Part shown: positions 23,451-35,946 of the stretch, piece by piece
How positions within the stretch are numbered: the first letter of the stretch is position 1
How the letters are laid out: every line of letters begins with the position of its first letter
From: Dermacentor variabilis
Lineage: Eukaryota; Arthropoda; Arachnida; Ixodida; Ixodidae
Assembly (NCBI RefSeq): GCF_050947875.1
Contig: NC_134570.1
Span: forward strand, 205,364,250-205,428,249
DNA length: 64,000 nucleotides
Direction of reading: 5' to 3'
Notes under the pieces: model-generated
Databases searched by the model: none
What the model was told of the DNA's origin: nothing
What the model saw: the letters and a program-made list of their open reading frames with translations, nothing else
Program-made: the position numbers and the translations under genes

Positions 23451-24263
23451 TTTCAATGTAACGCTAGCTCCCAGTCAGAAATCCAATCACAAAATGCGTT
23501 GTCAATAAAGTTCCCATTAGAATCGTCCTGTTACAATGCTGCTTTATGCACATTGAGAGCTTCCAGATTCGCCATTGTATACTACAGCACAATCTTTTCA
23601 CTGAACTTGGTAACGAACAACGGGGTCAGCATTTTTCTGGGGGGACTTTCAAGGAGCACCAATTGCTGGAATTGATATGTGCCAACGAAATGCCAGTGAT
23701 CAGCAATCACCGGCCATGATCTCGCTCACTCACGCCGCGCGTATAGAGGAAAGCGGTGGGCTGGTTATACTTCGGCCCCGCTGGGCCGATTGGTGCTGAA
23801 TAACCCCCGGAAGGCGAGTTTTGGTTCCAAGGATCGTGCGCGCCCGTGGCGGGTGCCGTGCCTCCTAAAATATAGAAGATTTTATGTAGGATTCATGGGC
23901 GCCGCCATCTAGGGCTGTGACACAAAGAGTGTCTACGTTTTATCAGACGTAAAGTGCCGTAACGTGGTCGTGAAACACTGAACGCATTTATACAACTATT
24001 TTCAAGCTTGCGAATGACTGTATAGTAACGCACACTTCGTCGTTAAAGACAGAAAACAGCAGCTTAAAGAGCCCAAGATGGCGGCACCTAAATGCTTCCG
24101 TAAAATAGTCTATAGTTTGTTGAAGTAAAGCAGATGTGGCTGTTCACATTTTTTGTCAAATACTGAAAGAAGTGGCGATAGAGAACGTCTGTGTTTTCGG
24201 CTGTTCCACTTCTCTGTAGCTCTTTAATATTGTGTGTACACAGTGATTGCCTCATCCTTCGGG
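23451..24263. other. Unassigned DNA, may include LINE 5' UTR
   Basis: No gene recognised. The right end abuts a LINE ORF1 start at 24264, so some of this could be its 5' UTR. Confidence 0.35.
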
Positions 24264-25680
24264 ATGGCGGGCACACATCCCGTGCAGCTTCCCGTCGACG
24301 CAGTCGACCCAACTGCTGCTCGGCTGGTTGATGCCTTCTTTGCTACGGCTGTCACCGACGTGGAGCTTCCAGATTCGGCAGATGACTCCACGGTGAATGA
24401 GATGAATTCCTACAGTAGCAGCTTCACGCCTGTTGAATCGCGCCGCCTAAAAAGGAAGTTGCGCCGGACAGCAACAACTGGTGAGTCGACTACAAAGACT
24501 GTTGACAAACCTAGCGCGTTGCGGCGGACATCAACAGCGAGGGAGTTGCCTACAGAGAAATTTGACGCACCTGACGGGTTCTCTGTGGCTTTCGTAGCCA
24601 CATCGGAGACGGCTATTTGAATACCAATAACAGACAGCGGCTGATCCAATTTTTCGACCATGTGATTCTGCGACAAGTCCAAGAGGTCAGAATCAACGCA
24701 TGGAAGAATGTCCTGACGGTAGATGTGAAATCTCGGGCGTCCGTGGACAAACTAAAAGAAATTGGAGTGTTATGCGGTATGCCGGTCCGCCCCTATCTCT
24801 CTCATGGAAAACGTGCTTCCGCTGGAGTTATTACAGATGTAGACCCTGAAATAACAGACAGCGACCTGCGCAAGCTCATCAATTCTAGGCCAGGATAGTC
24901 GACATTCATCGTTTCGGCCGATCACGGTGTGTTAAAGTAGTCTTTGAAGCGGACTCTATCCCATCCCAGGTCAAGGTGGGCTATGTGTGGCATGCTGCCC
25001 GTCTGTATGTTCCCAAGCCCGTTCAATGCCACAAATGCAACAGGATTGGCCATGTGAGGGCTGTTTGCAGAAACGAAATATTGTGCCGTCGATGTGGCGG
25101 CTCACACCAGCTTGATACTTGAAAGAAGACAGAGACTGTCAAGTGTACCAACTGCTTCGGCGCTCATGAGGCGACGGCTACATACTGTCCTAGTATTTAG
25201 AACGAGAGACTCATCCTGAAGAAGATGCTAAAAGACAACTCAAGTCACCAAGAAGCGGCCGCGTCTATTCGTCACCGCAAACGTCGTTCCCGACGCTGAC
25301 GCCCAGAGTCACACGCCACTAGTCTGTCTTAGCCACCGCCACAGCAATCCTCAGCTCCGTTGCCTCAACGTCTCGAGCCACAGAATGAGAAGACGCCGCC
25401 TGCTGCAACGCCCCATGTTACCACGATGGTTCAGAAAGATGCGTGTCTATTAACCACCTCCTCTGATGTGGAATGGCCTGCTCTGTCCTCCAAGGTCGTA
25501 GCACCAACGCGTCCAACATTCCATGCCGTTCCAGAGGACAATATGGACAAGCCGGAAGGCCAGCAGGTGAACATTCTTCTAAAACAACTTATACACTCCA
25601 TGCACACGCTGCTTTCCGGCCTCAATACGCCAACAGCAAGGGTTCTTGTTCAGTTTTTGAACGCAATTGAGCGTCCAAAA
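24264..25680 (+). pseudogene. I/R1-type LINE ORF1 (zinc-knuckle protein)
   Basis: Nucleic-acid-binding ORF1 of a LINE. The N-terminal part (MAGTHPVQLP, from 24264) is open to 24620, then a shift leads to 24617-24898 (QRLIQFFDH, VDVKSRASVDKL). After stop TAG at 24896-24898 the frame holds three Cys/His knuckles at about 25019-25190: CHKCNRIGHVRAVC, CRRCGGSHQLDT (last Cys replaced by a stop) and CTNCFGAHEATATYC. The C-terminus (25360-25680) is Pro/Thr-rich. At least two frameshifts and two stops. Triple knuckles are usual for R1/I-type ORF1 proteins. Confidence 0.7.
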
Positions 25681-25689
25681 ACAGGTACG

Positions 25690-28600
25690 AGAATTCTTGT
25701 ACCTGTCCTCAGAAATCCAGAGTTGTACAGCTCCTCATCTTATTGTGGGCGACTTCAATGCTCATCACCCCCAATGGGGAAGTGCAGTAATGAATAACCG
25801 AGGCAAAGCCCTGTCCAACTTTATGCACTCACAGGATTTCGTCAATATTAAGGATGGCTCTCCTACGTTTCTGCGTGGCAGGTCTTATAGTAGCTCCTTG
25901 GACCTGACGTTTGTTTCCTCACGACTACAGTCCTCTATTAGCTGGTTCAGTGATGTGGAAACATATGGCAGTGATCACATACCAACGTTAATCTGCGTGA
26001 AGTGGTTCGCACCTTCCACTTTGTCTCATGTGCGGTGCACAGACTGGCCCACTTTTAACCCTTTCGTGGAGAATTTCTGTGAGGATCTAGAGTCACCAAC
26101 CTAAATAGAAGACTTGATCACGTCCGCCCTCGGTGAGGCCACGCGGAACATATGTGCACCTACACCGGGGTCTCCTATCGACGTGGAATTCGAGAGGTTA
26201 CACGCAGTCCGACGGCGCGGTGAAAGGAAATATAGAAGGACGAAATCCACCTACCAACCCGCCCTTTGTCGCCGAGCTCAACGGCAAATAAAGCGCCATC
26301 TCGAGAAATTAGGAAGGAAGCACTGGAGAAAGTTCTGCTCATCACTGGATCCTCGCAAGCCGCTGTCACGTATTTTGCGTGTAGTCAGGAGCGTACGCTT
26401 TCCCCCACAAGAAAAGTACCCTTTCAGTGCTCTGGCCCTTTACCAACACCGCAATGATGTAGAGGTAGCGGACGACTTATGCAAAATGATGATGGACACA
26501 ACTCAACCAGCCTCAATCCAATTCAAAGTTTTTGCGCCACCTTCCCCAAGTGACCACTATGACTTGGTCTTTACGATGCCCGAATTAGAGGCTGCTCTTG
26601 CGTCGTGTGGGCATTCATCTGCCCCTGGCCCTGACGGGATCTCGTACACGTCTCTCTCTCATCTTGGCAGGGCTGGTCGCACTTCGCTGCTCAATTATTA
26701 CAATGACACATGGACCTGCAGTATTGTTCCGGAGCAGTGGAAAAACGTCGACGCCGACTCGTCGCCGCTGTTTTCTTAGACATTAAAGGGGCCTACGACA
26801 ACGTCCTCTATGAAGCCATTCTCGATGTCCTAGATGACTTGGGTATTGGCGGCCGGTTCTACCTGTGGATTGTGAGCTACCTCAGCGGCCGTTTCGTTTA
26901 CATGTCCACGCCTGGCGGAGTGACTAATCGTCATCAGGTATGCCTTGGAGTTCCTCAGGGAGGAGTTCTGAGCCCAACATTATTTAATGTGGCACTTATT
27001 GCCTGGTGAGCGAACTTCCACCTCATATCCACATCAGTGCATATGCAGATGACATCTGCATCTGGGCTTCTGGTACAACATGCCCACAACTACGTGCGAA
27101 ATTACAACGTGCTGTGTCATTTACTTCACGTTACATACGGCGTCAGGGTTTGCTCTTAGCTGCTGAAAAATGTGCTGTGGTTGCATTCACACGCAAATCC
27201 GCCTGCCGCTACCCGATCTCCACTAACGGTGTTATAATACCTTATGTCTCCAACCGCAGATTCTTGGGCATTACCATTGACCGCGAATTGTCATGGTCGA
27301 GGCATGTTAATATGTTGAAGCAAAAACTTAATCTGTTCTGCCATGTTCTTCGCTTCGTAGTAGGCATAAAATGGGGCCCCACGGAAGGCTCATTACTACG
27401 ACTTTATCAGTCTCTTTTCGTAGGCTACATTCGATACAGCCTTCCGATACTCTCAAACTTGAGCATTTCCTGCTTACGCACATTAGAGAGCGTTCAAGCG
27501 CAGGCACTCAAAATATGCCTCGGCTTGCCACGGCGTGCCTCCAACAAAGGCACAATTGAGGAAGCCCGCGTATGCCCATTATCGGTATACCTGTCCCACG
27601 AACCACTTCGTGTATATTTACGCGTACTGACACCGCACCATTGCCATCCATTGACGTCGGTTCTGCATGAGCGGCCGGACAGCAATTTCACAAGTGCACT
27701 CCACTGCCATCTACCCCACATAACATCAGGCTATGTCCTTCCGTATCACCCCGTCCAACCACGGTGGGTGATGGTTCAACCTTCCGTATACGTGCATGTC
27801 GCCGGCATAATAAAGAAATCATTGGTTCCCGTTAGCGGACTACAACAGCTTGCTCTGGCATACATCTGGTCAGCATACCAGACATATGCTCATGTCTACA
27901 CAGACGGCTCCGCGTCACCAAAGGCATCGACAGCACCTGTGGTGATACCAGCCCAACAGATGACTCGAGGTTTCATACTAGATCATAATTCTACATCAAC
28001 CGCTGCAGAGCTTGTGGCTATTCGGGAAGCGATTCGCCATATCTGCGAGGAAAGACCTCAAGAGCGGTGCATTTTCACGGACTCAAAACCCGCGCCTCAA
28101 ATTGTGGGATGCTTCCTGCGCCACACCGCATATCAGGCTCTGACACTGTCGATCCCCGAGCTACTTTCATGTGCTCAAGAAAAACACCACCAGCTACTTT
28201 CATGCGCTCAAGAAAAACACCACCGCTTAGTGTTCCAGTGGATGCCGGGAAACTGTGGGCTCAATGGTAATGAGATGGCCGATGCTGCAGCAAGGCACAC
28301 CCTCAGCAATGGCCTGCGAATTGTAGTGCCATTCTCCAGAGCGGACATCACATTCCTCCTGTCGGAATTAATAGTGCGACGAGAAGATACTGGCCCAGCC
28401 AGACGCTCGTCACGCCCGCCTTAAAAGGCTGGATCCCGATATGCAGTTTCCTGTTCTCCGTGGAATTCCACGCCCTCATACATGCCTGGTACATGGACTG
28501 CGATTAGGCGTCGCCTTCACGCGCAAATAATTGCACATCATCGGACAGACAGACTCCGCGGACTGTTCAGTGTATGGCACTGTAGAGACTATAGACCGCG

Positions 28601-28770
28601 TGCTCGTGGTGTGCCCTGAATATGCGCGCGAAAGACTGACAGTGGCAGATACCTTGAGACATTTACACAATAGACTACTGTTGGAGGATCTCTTGTTAGG
28701 CGCATGGCCACAGAGTTTGCAGACGATAGAGACAATGCGTGCTCTTTCACGTTTTTTAGGCGATACGGGC
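25690..28770 (+). pseudogene. I/R1-type LINE ORF2, internally deleted
   Basis: The N-terminal half of the endonuclease is missing; coding restarts at LIVGDFNAHHPQWG (about 25735) and continues YGSDHIPTL. The RT has HSSAPGPDGISYTSLSHL, then a second deletion at about 26745 between PEQWKN and RRLVAAVFLDIKGAYDNV, removing the finger motifs. GVPQGGVLSP follows and the catalytic YADD is at 27042-27053. RNase H keeps YTDGSAS, AELVAIREA and FTDSK but has WMPGNCG where His is usual in place of Asn. A 33-bp tandem duplication lies at 28159-28224. The C-terminal finger (CSVYGTVETIDRVLVVC) lies at 28564-28614. Frame changes near 25700, 26110, 26760, 27005 and 28424. Confidence 0.8.
28159..28224 (+). repeat. 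33-bp tandem duplication inside RNase H
   Basis: Unit AGCTACTTTCATG(T/C)GCTC... occurs at 28159-28191 and 28192-28224 with one mismatch, adding 11 in-frame residues (LLSCAQEKHHQ) to the dead RNase H domain. Confidence 0.9.
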
Positions 28771-29763
28771 CTGGAGCCGTATAACGTAAAACTATTCCAA
28801 TATGTTTTTATTCCGATTTCCTGACGTCAACTTTGCGTAACCGCCGACGCAAGCATTGGGCGGTCACCCGCAGGGTTCTCTGAACAAACCAATCAAATGC
28901 TCCCCTTGTTAAAAGAAGGGAACTTTCGTTTGCTTGAAAAACGAATAACATTGCCTGCACTGAGCGGCTTGTTTTATCTAATTGGCTCACAAGAGGCGAG
29001 GAACCTGCTTAAGTGGAGAGGGATTCGACGGGGTCGAGCCACTGTAGTGAATATCGATAACTGAATGAAGAGGGTGGTGCCGGCCTCTGTGATTGGTCCG
29101 CTTCCTCTTACTAAGCTTGCGGTGGCTCGTGGACAATCGCGGCGGCATGCAACGGAAGCTTACAAATGACGCTAAAATGGATCCTCAACAAAGAAGAGTT
29201 CCCAGAAGGATGCTGTAAACCTGCTGAAAGTTCTCGAAGACTTTACATGGCCACGCAAAAGGTTTTATTATACGCAAATAAACCCATGCTCTTCGGCAGG
29301 GGCGAGTAGCCAGTGCCGGAGTGATCGGCGGCAGCCATCTTTTGTTCCTTTCGGAACGGGGCAGCCTGCGGCTATTCAGAAGAAAATTCACTTTTGTTCG
29401 GCATATTAATGCATCTTTAACGCGTATGCGTCACTTTGACGCGGTAAGTGTTTCCAGTTTTGTGACGTCGCGTGAAAGGCAGGTGAAGTGTATGCAGCCC
29501 GAACACATTTGACCAATAGCCGAGGGCTCATGGAGAAAAAGCGTCGAATCAGAAATACCTATTTTTGGTTTGTTCGGTAAAATTATGCATAATAAGTGTG
29601 TACACGTCATATGAGATGGGGAGCTATCGCGGTTTTCGTGACATCGCGTGACAGACAAGTGAAGTGGGAGTGGTCCAAAAAAGTTTTTGACCAATCGCGG
29701 TGGGCTGATTGCAGAATTGGAATAGAAAAGTTTGGAGTAGTTTTACGTTATAGTGCCCCTGGA
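28770..29763. mobile_element. 0.98-kb terminal-inverted-repeat element, copy 1
   Basis: Element 28776-29757 has inverted termini based on TATAACGTAAAACTATTCC extending imperfectly over about 43 bp. CCTGGA flanks it on both sides (28770-28775 and 29758-29763) and is a likely target duplication. It interrupts the 3' part of the upstream LINE. No transposase is encoded, so it is non-autonomous. It contains two related internal blocks (about 29456-29560 and 29633-29733), each with GTGAC(G/A)TCGCGTGA, GGTGAAGTG/AGTGAAGTG and GACCAAT. Another copy is at 43608-44585. Superfamily unknown. Confidence 0.75.
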
Positions 29764-29931
29764 CTCACGCTTGTGATACCATTTATGCAATGTGTCCTTC
29801 ACCTCGTTCCGCCCATTATCATCCCCCATTGTGACCCTTTTTCTTCCCTTCTTCCCCGTCTCTTACATAAAGTGTCATGCCAGATGCTCCATTTTCCGGC
29901 AGAGCTCTCTACATTTTCCAGTCATTAAACT

Positions 29932-29936
29932 ACTTC
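29932..29936. repeat. Pao target-site duplication, left copy (ACTTC)
   Basis: ACTTC directly precedes the left LTR and recurs at 39791-39795 after the right LTR. Five bases is the usual length for LTR elements. Confidence 0.85.
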
Positions 29937-30079
29937 TGTCGCAGAAACGAGACGAGACAACTGAGTTCGATGCGAACGAAATCAAGACCCTTCTTTTTTT
30001 TTACTGCTTTCGTAAGCGCGCGCGCCCCTGGAGCCCGCTGTCTTCTTTCTCTTCTTGTCTGCTCCCATGAGTTTCTACT
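29937..30079 (-). repeat. Pao 3' LTR
   Basis: About 143 bp, starts TGTCGCAG on the plus strand, includes a T-run and the GCGCGCGCC patch. Short for a Pao LTR. Confidence 0.85.
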
Positions 30080-30600
30080 GCTTCTGGCCGCGAAAAGTTT
30101 TCTTCTCATGATTGGAAGCAGCCTTCAAGTGTGTATAGATGTTGCACATGTCTCCGAACGTTTCTTCCTTTCGTTTTTAAGAGACAGGAACGCGGTTTCG
30201 CTTCGACTCCAGAATATACCTCAGTGACCTTAGCAAGGTTTCAGAAAGATCTAGGTGTGCGTGCGCCGATCAAAACAATATCTCCTTGGTTCACTGTCAT
30301 TTCTTGCTTTCTTGCGTTACACTGCTCTCTCAGTTGTTTTAGATATTCCTTGTTCCATCTTTTCCACCAATATTTCGTGATTTTTTGCTTATTTCTCCAC
30401 ATTTCTTCTATGCTGACTTTTTTTTCCCCTTCGGTAATGTCTTTAATCCTATGTTTCCACCTATTATATCAGCCGGCACAATAGGTAGAGGCTCATCCGG
30501 TTCACTGTATACATAGGTTAACGGTCTGTTATTAAGGATAGCTTCAACTTCAGTTGTTATTGTTAGCAATCTCTTCTCTTGATAACAGTCTTTTTCCAAT
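30080..30600 (-). pseudogene. Pao integrase C-terminal region
   Basis: Open at 30599-30408 with EVEAILNNRPLTYVYSEPDEP and PADIIGG, the conserved region between integrase core and the C-terminal domain of Pao/BEL elements. Further left the reading is disrupted by stops up to the LTR. Confidence 0.75.
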
Positions 30601-30993
30601 AACTTTCCTCATTGCTGATTTCATGCTTCGTACCATCCTTTCATAAAAGCCTCCCCACCAAGGCGCTTGTTCTGCGATGTACTTCCATTTGATTTAATCT
30701 CCTTGGCTTGCTCTTTTGGAGACTTCTTCCTGTAGTTCTTTAATCACACGATTGATGTCTCTGTTGGCCTTCTCGAACGTCCTAGCGTTGTCACTGTAAA
30801 TGGTGCAACATAGCCCTCGTCTCGCTGTAAATCGACGGAATGCATGTAAGAATGCTTCTGTTGTCGTGTTGTCCACAACTTCCAGATGTACAGCTTGGGT
30901 AGTAGCACATACAGATATTGCAACATACTGTGTTGTAGTACCTTTCATCGCGTGTTTTATAAGTAACGGACCTGCGAAATCTACACCGATCAC
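30601..30993 (-). pseudogene. Pao integrase catalytic core
   Basis: DDE integrase core. Reads IGVDFAGPLLIKHAMKG with the first Asp, VAISVCATTQAVHLEVV, TAEAFLHAF-like text, and TIYSDNARTF with the second Asp. After a stop at 30694 the third acidic residue lies in GGFYERMVRSMK (about 30620-30655). Stops and at least one shift separate it from the flanking parts. Confidence 0.85.
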
Positions 30994-31068
30994 TTCAAAT
31001 GGTTGTCACTCGTTGACTCTGTCAGCAGGAAGTGGAGCAGTTTCTTGGTGCAGTGGTCTGGCGTCCAA

Positions 31069-31983
31069 TCATTGGCACTTTATACATCCATGAATTATCT
31101 TCTTCACCAGCTGTCTTCCTTGTATTATCCAGTACTTAGTTCGAAGCTGCGATAATGTGACGCTTATCCCTCCATGCAGCGTGAGTTGATGAATATGACG
31201 TACCAGCAGCTTTGTACCAGCCTTCCACTTTGGCAGCACAATAGGATGTCTTTCGTTGTATGTTAATCCACTTTGAAGGAGGCGACCTTTGTGTCTTATC
31301 AGACCATGATCGTCTTCAAAGACTTCCGTACCATGAAGAAACATCCTTGTTGTCTTCGTAGGAATGCTCTCGCTCTGCACGATGTTTTCTCGTATGTGTT
31401 GTTCGAGTTTTATTATTGTCGTCTCGGCATTCTTCAGTTCCACAAAACTTAGATCTCCGACGATCGATCTCTCTTTTCGTATATTCCGGAGATACCTGAG
31501 AACCCAAGCTGTTACTCTGAGTAATCGTATGTATGTGCCATACTTCTCCGCGTTAATCACTGCTGCATTTGACGTGCATGTGTTAATCGCATAACTTTCA
31601 TCATGCTCAGCGTCTTCTTCCGCTTCGGTTTGTTCTATAGTTTTCTTTTTCAGAACTGACCATTTTGGACTATGCCACCATAGTTCTGAGTTTATCAGCC
31701 GCTCTGCACTTACACCTCTAGTCATCAAATCGGCTGGGTTTTCTTCGCTTGCAACGTAATTCCACTCTGACAGTTTCGTTTTTTCCTTTATCTCCTTCCC
31801 TCTGTTTTCAACAAAATCGTCGCGTTTTTTCTTTCCACGTAACCAACTTAGAACAATGGTCGAGTCTGCCCAATATCTCGTTTCGTTTAGTTTTCTTACA
31901 AAGCCTCTTCTGATATATTCAGAGAGGCGTGCAGATAGCGTCGCAGCCATTAGCTCGAGTCTCGGCAAGGATATTTCTTTCAT
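31069..31983 (-). pseudogene. Pao RNase H end and integrase zinc finger
   Basis: Open for 304 codons. It begins with SLPRLELMAATLSARLSEYI, typical for Pao RNase H, followed by RYWADSTIVLSWL, ASEENPADLMTRG and the spacer. The HHCC zinc finger is at the end: HIHQLTLHGG (His ligands) and HGCIKCQ (Cys ligands) at about 31069-31200. The longest undamaged segment of this element. Confidence 0.9.
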
Positions 31984-32014
31984 TTGAGCTATTTGTCCTT
32001 TTGCTATGAATATC

Positions 32015-33005
32015 TCAGACTTGTTTTTGATTTTCGTAGGTATTTATCAAGCAGGCTGCTGTTCCGTAAGCATACGGGCTTGCATCGGAAAACAAATGGA
32101 GATCCGTGTGAAGAGGCTGTCTGCCTTGGTTAGTATCAAACCATCTAGGTATGCTGAAGTCTTGTATCAATCGAAGCTCTTGAATCCAGTTCCTACACGA
32201 CACCGTTTCATCTTCTGGTAGTGGGTCCTCCCAAGATGTTCCCTTTCTCCACGTTTTGTATTTCTCGCTTAGCTGTCACTGTGAATAGATTGAAGACGCC
32301 CAGCGGATCGTATATCCTTGCTGTTAGCTGCAACATTTGCCTCTTCGTAATTGGACCGCTCTTATCGATGTATTTTATGTCAAAAGATGGAATGTACAGT
32401 CTATCTTCCTCGTAATTCCATCTGATGCCAAGTATCTTTATGTGGTTGTAGGTTTCCATGCCTGTGTTTTTCTCTTGTATGTTTATAGTTCGCTGCAATC
32501 GAGGCTCATTCGTTTTAAACTGCCGTCACTGCCGCCTCTTGAAAAATGTATTTTGACTCTTTATAAAGTTTTTCGGCTTCTTCTGGTGAGTTGGCGCCCA
32601 GTATCACGTCGTCGACGTAAATGTTGTTCTTCAGCTGCTTAATTGTTTCCGGAAAGCTATCTTCCAACTTGCTTAGTTGGTTTTGTATAGTTGCTGCCAG
32701 TAAAAAAGTACTCGGAGCTATTCCAAACGTTACTCTTGACATCGCGCCAACTTTTTGACAACTTTTGCGTCGCTACCGCTTGGAATTCTGTCCCACCAAA
32801 GAAAACGCAATGCGTCTCTATCCTCTTCCTGTATTGAAATCTGCAGAAATGCTTTCTCTAGATTAGCTATTATTGCTATTTGATGGTGTCGGAAGTTCAT
32901 TAGCATATGCACCAAATCAAAATTGAGATTCGGTCCTGTTTCGAGGTTATCGTTTAAAGAAAACCATTTTGTCGACGATGAAGACGCATCAAATATAATT
33001 CTCAT
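32015..33005 (-). pseudogene. Pao reverse transcriptase
   Basis: Reads RIIFDASSSSTKWFSLND, NLEKAFLQISIQ and RFLWWDR, then shifts frame near 32735 to THFGIAPSTF-like text and the catalytic YVDD at 32608-32619 (NNIYVDDVILG). Further frames at 32498-32208 (LGIRWNYEEDRLYIPS) and 32203-32015 (ELRLIQDFSIPRW, LHLFSDASPYAYGTA; first RNase H residues). Three frameshifts. The residues just before RIIFDAS are on the far side of the inserted LINE (RKDRQTTKM, 37158). Confidence 0.88.
33001..33005. repeat. LINE target-site duplication, copy 1 (CTCAT on +, ATGAG on -)
   Basis: Part of the Pao codons for M-R; repeated at 37153-37157 on the other side of the CR1-type LINE. Confidence 0.85.
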
Positions 33006-33027
33006 TTCATTTCATTTCATTTTTATT
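33006..33027 (-). repeat. (TGAAA)n tail of the CR1-type LINE
   Basis: TTTCA units on the plus strand (AATAAAAATGAAATGAAATG on the minus). Preceded by a small self-complementary 3' UTR segment (CCTCGTTACGGGGT). Confidence 0.9.
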
Positions 33028-33100
33028 CCTTAAAGACCCCGTAACGAGGTATTACATAAGGGGTGGGTTGCACAGAAATAAGCAGAAACCATGTATTTAT

Positions 33101-35940
33101 CTATGTGGAAAGGTGACTGGTGACGCTTTCTATGAAGGTGGATAGACAAGGGATGGCAGCGGTGTCGTCCGGAAGGCCATTCCAGTCAGCACCTGTACGA
33201 GGAAAAAATGACGTAGAAAAGGTAACGGTGCGTGCACGTGGGCGCGCGACTTGACGAGGGTGACCAGTGCGACTAGATATGCGTGTTGGTGGAACAATGT
33301 ATGGCGGGATACCCATCGAGCTATGAAAAAGTTTACAGAATAAAGAAAGTCTGGCGATACGGCGGCGGCATGAGAGAAGGGGTAAATTAGATTCTAATTT
33401 TAGTGATGACACACTCACATCATAAGAATACGAATGATGAATGAATCTAGTGGCACGGTTTTGAAGTGACTCAAGGGCATCTTGAATATAAGCTTGCCGG
33501 GGATTCCAAATTGGTGAAGCATATTCCAATTTTGTTCGCACGAGAGTTTTATAAGCTAACAATTTTACGTTCTTAGTTGCGTTATGTAGATGACGCGGCA
33601 AAAATCCAAGTGTTTTATTTGCGGATGATATGACGTTAGTGACGTGCAAAGCCCAAGAAAGCTCATGGCAGAAAGTGACTCCCAGATACTTAAACGATTG
33701 AACTGCTTCGACAGGAACGCTGCTAATCGCATATGAAAAAACAAGTGGAAAGCGGCGGCGGTTGAAAGGAAAGGTTTTGCATTTGTGAGGGTTAAGTTCC
33801 ATTAGCCAATCATCGCACCATTGCGTTACATAGTTAAGATCACTTTGAAGGGTTAATTGATCAGAGGCGTTGGCAACAGTGTGATAAATAACACAGTCAT
33901 CGGCAAACATTCGGATATTACAAGATACATGCGTTGGTAGGTCGTTAATGTATATAAGGAATAAAAGTTGGCCAAGAACGGACCCTTGCGGAACGCGTGA
34001 TGTTACTGGAAGGGAAGCAGAGGTAGTATTGTTCACAAAAACAGCCTGAGAGCGGTTATTTAGAAATTCACTGATCCAATTTATGATGTCGGGGTGAAGA
34101 TTTAACTGTGAAAGTTTGAGTAGAAGGCGCTTATGGGGTACTTTATCAAACGCTTTCGCAAAATCCAGAAAAATGGCGTCAGTCTGAAAATTGCAATCTA
34201 AGTTTGCATGTAAGTCGTGCGCAAACATGGCCAGTTGAGTTTCGCACGAAAAACCTCTGCGAAATCCATGCTGCGCAGGATTGAAGAAGTTATTCGAATC
34301 GAGAAAGTTCATGATATGTGTGTAAATGCCATGCTCCATGATTTTGCACGGGATACTGGTTAAAGAAATGGGTCGGTAGTTTAGCGGTGATTCTCTGATA
34401 CCTGACTTGAAGACTGGAATGACCTTTCCGTATTTCCAATCGGCAGGAAGCTGGCCCATGGAAAGTGACTGTGAGTATAGTAAACACAAAAATGATGCAC
34501 AAATGTTTTGAGTGTTCCTTAGAAGTTTTGAGTTAATGTTATCGATCGCGGCTGATGAAGATAGCTTAAGTTTGTCAATTATGGCAGAAACTCCAGATGC
34601 GACAAAGAAAATTGGCGGCATAACAGTTCCGAAGACATTGGATTGTACAGGGGGTGGCATGTCGGTTTCTTTACTAAATACGGATGAAAAGGCGGTGTTG
34701 AACATATTAGCACATTCAAAGTCGGTGGCCACTTCATCTGATTTTTTCGTAAGAGCAATAGTGGATGCGTGGTTTGGGTTTTTAATCTGCCAGAATTTTC
34801 TTGGGTTGGTAGTCAGTATTTTCGGCAAGTCTGCGTGGAAAAAAGAATGCTTAGCGTTGCGAATTGCCGTTAGGTATGTTTTTTCAGCTGTATAATATTT
34901 CAGCCACGCGTTTTCATTATCCCGCAGCTTGGCGGAGCGGAAGAGGCGTTTTTCTTGTTTTCTAGTCTTTTCAGTGTTTTAGTAAACCATGGTTTTTGAG
35001 AGCAGGCACGGAAACTAAATTTAGGGATGAATTTGTCGACTAATATATCTATTTTATCCTTAAATAGCGTCCAGTTTTCATGCACTGAGCAACAATGAAA
35101 ATTTTCTTCGAATATTGGAAGAAAATGATTTAGTTCGTTATTTATAGCGGTGTAATTTCCCTTGTCGTAGAGTCGTATGGTCTTTTTGGTGGTTTGTCGT
35201 TTTAGGGGAGTGATTATAAAGTCGGCTTCAACTACTTTGTGGTCACTTATGTTAGGCAAGTATGAGATGGATTTTATGGTTTCAGGGATACTGGTTAGTA
35301 TTAAGTCTAAAATGCATTCACAATCTTGGGTTACACGGGTTGGTTTGGATATGATTTGAGTAAGGTTAAAATTAAGGCAAACATTTATAAACTCGATTGC
35401 CTCGCTGTGGCATCCTCCGTCAACAGTTAGGTTAGGCCAATCAATGTTTGGAAAATTAAAGTCACCAAACAAGATTATATGTGTATTAGGGTGCTTGGTT
35501 GAAAGTTTACTTAGTACGGAATTAAGTTTGTCAGGGAGATCAGGGTTTCTTTGCGGGGGTCTGTAGCACACGCCAAGTAAAACGGAATGGGGTGTAGCTT
35601 GACATTTTATCCATAGCATCTCGAGATCGGATGAAAGATTAATCAATGTGCATGGTAGTTACTGGCTAACCGCTATGAGCACTCCTCCTCCCTTTCTGCC
35701 ATCGCGGTCCTTGCGGAATACTTGAAAATTCGGCAAGTCAGCCAGGATCTCGTGATCAGTGACGTCACTATTAAGCCACGTTTCTGTTAATACGAGTAAG
35801 TTGCTGCTGGAGGATGAAACAAGGTTAGCGACGAGTTCACGTTTTGAAATAAAGCTGCGAATATTCGTAAAAACTGCGGAAAGATATAGGGTAGTTTGCG
35901 GTGCTGACTGGGGTGTGTTTGAGGATAATTGACATCGTGG
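33101..35940 (-). pseudogene. CR1-type LINE ORF2: endonuclease and reverse transcriptase
   Basis: Endonuclease starts near 35900 (FTNIRSFISK, LLVLTETWLNSDV), has an in-frame TAA at 35659-35661 after GGGVLIAVSQ, then continues LGVCYRPP, IILFGDFNFPN and PNISDHKVV. A frameshift near 34950 passes to KHSFFHADLP-type linker and the RT frame open to 33101. RT: DWKYGKVIPVFKSG, NYRPISLTSIPCKIMEH, FRRGFSCETQ, FLDFAKAFDKV, RVPQGSVLGQLLFLIYINDL and FADD at 33896-33907; the C-terminal thumb ends at LSTFIESVTSHLST. One stop and one shift only, with all catalytic residues visible. Confidence 0.9.
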
Positions 35941-35946
35941 TGATTG

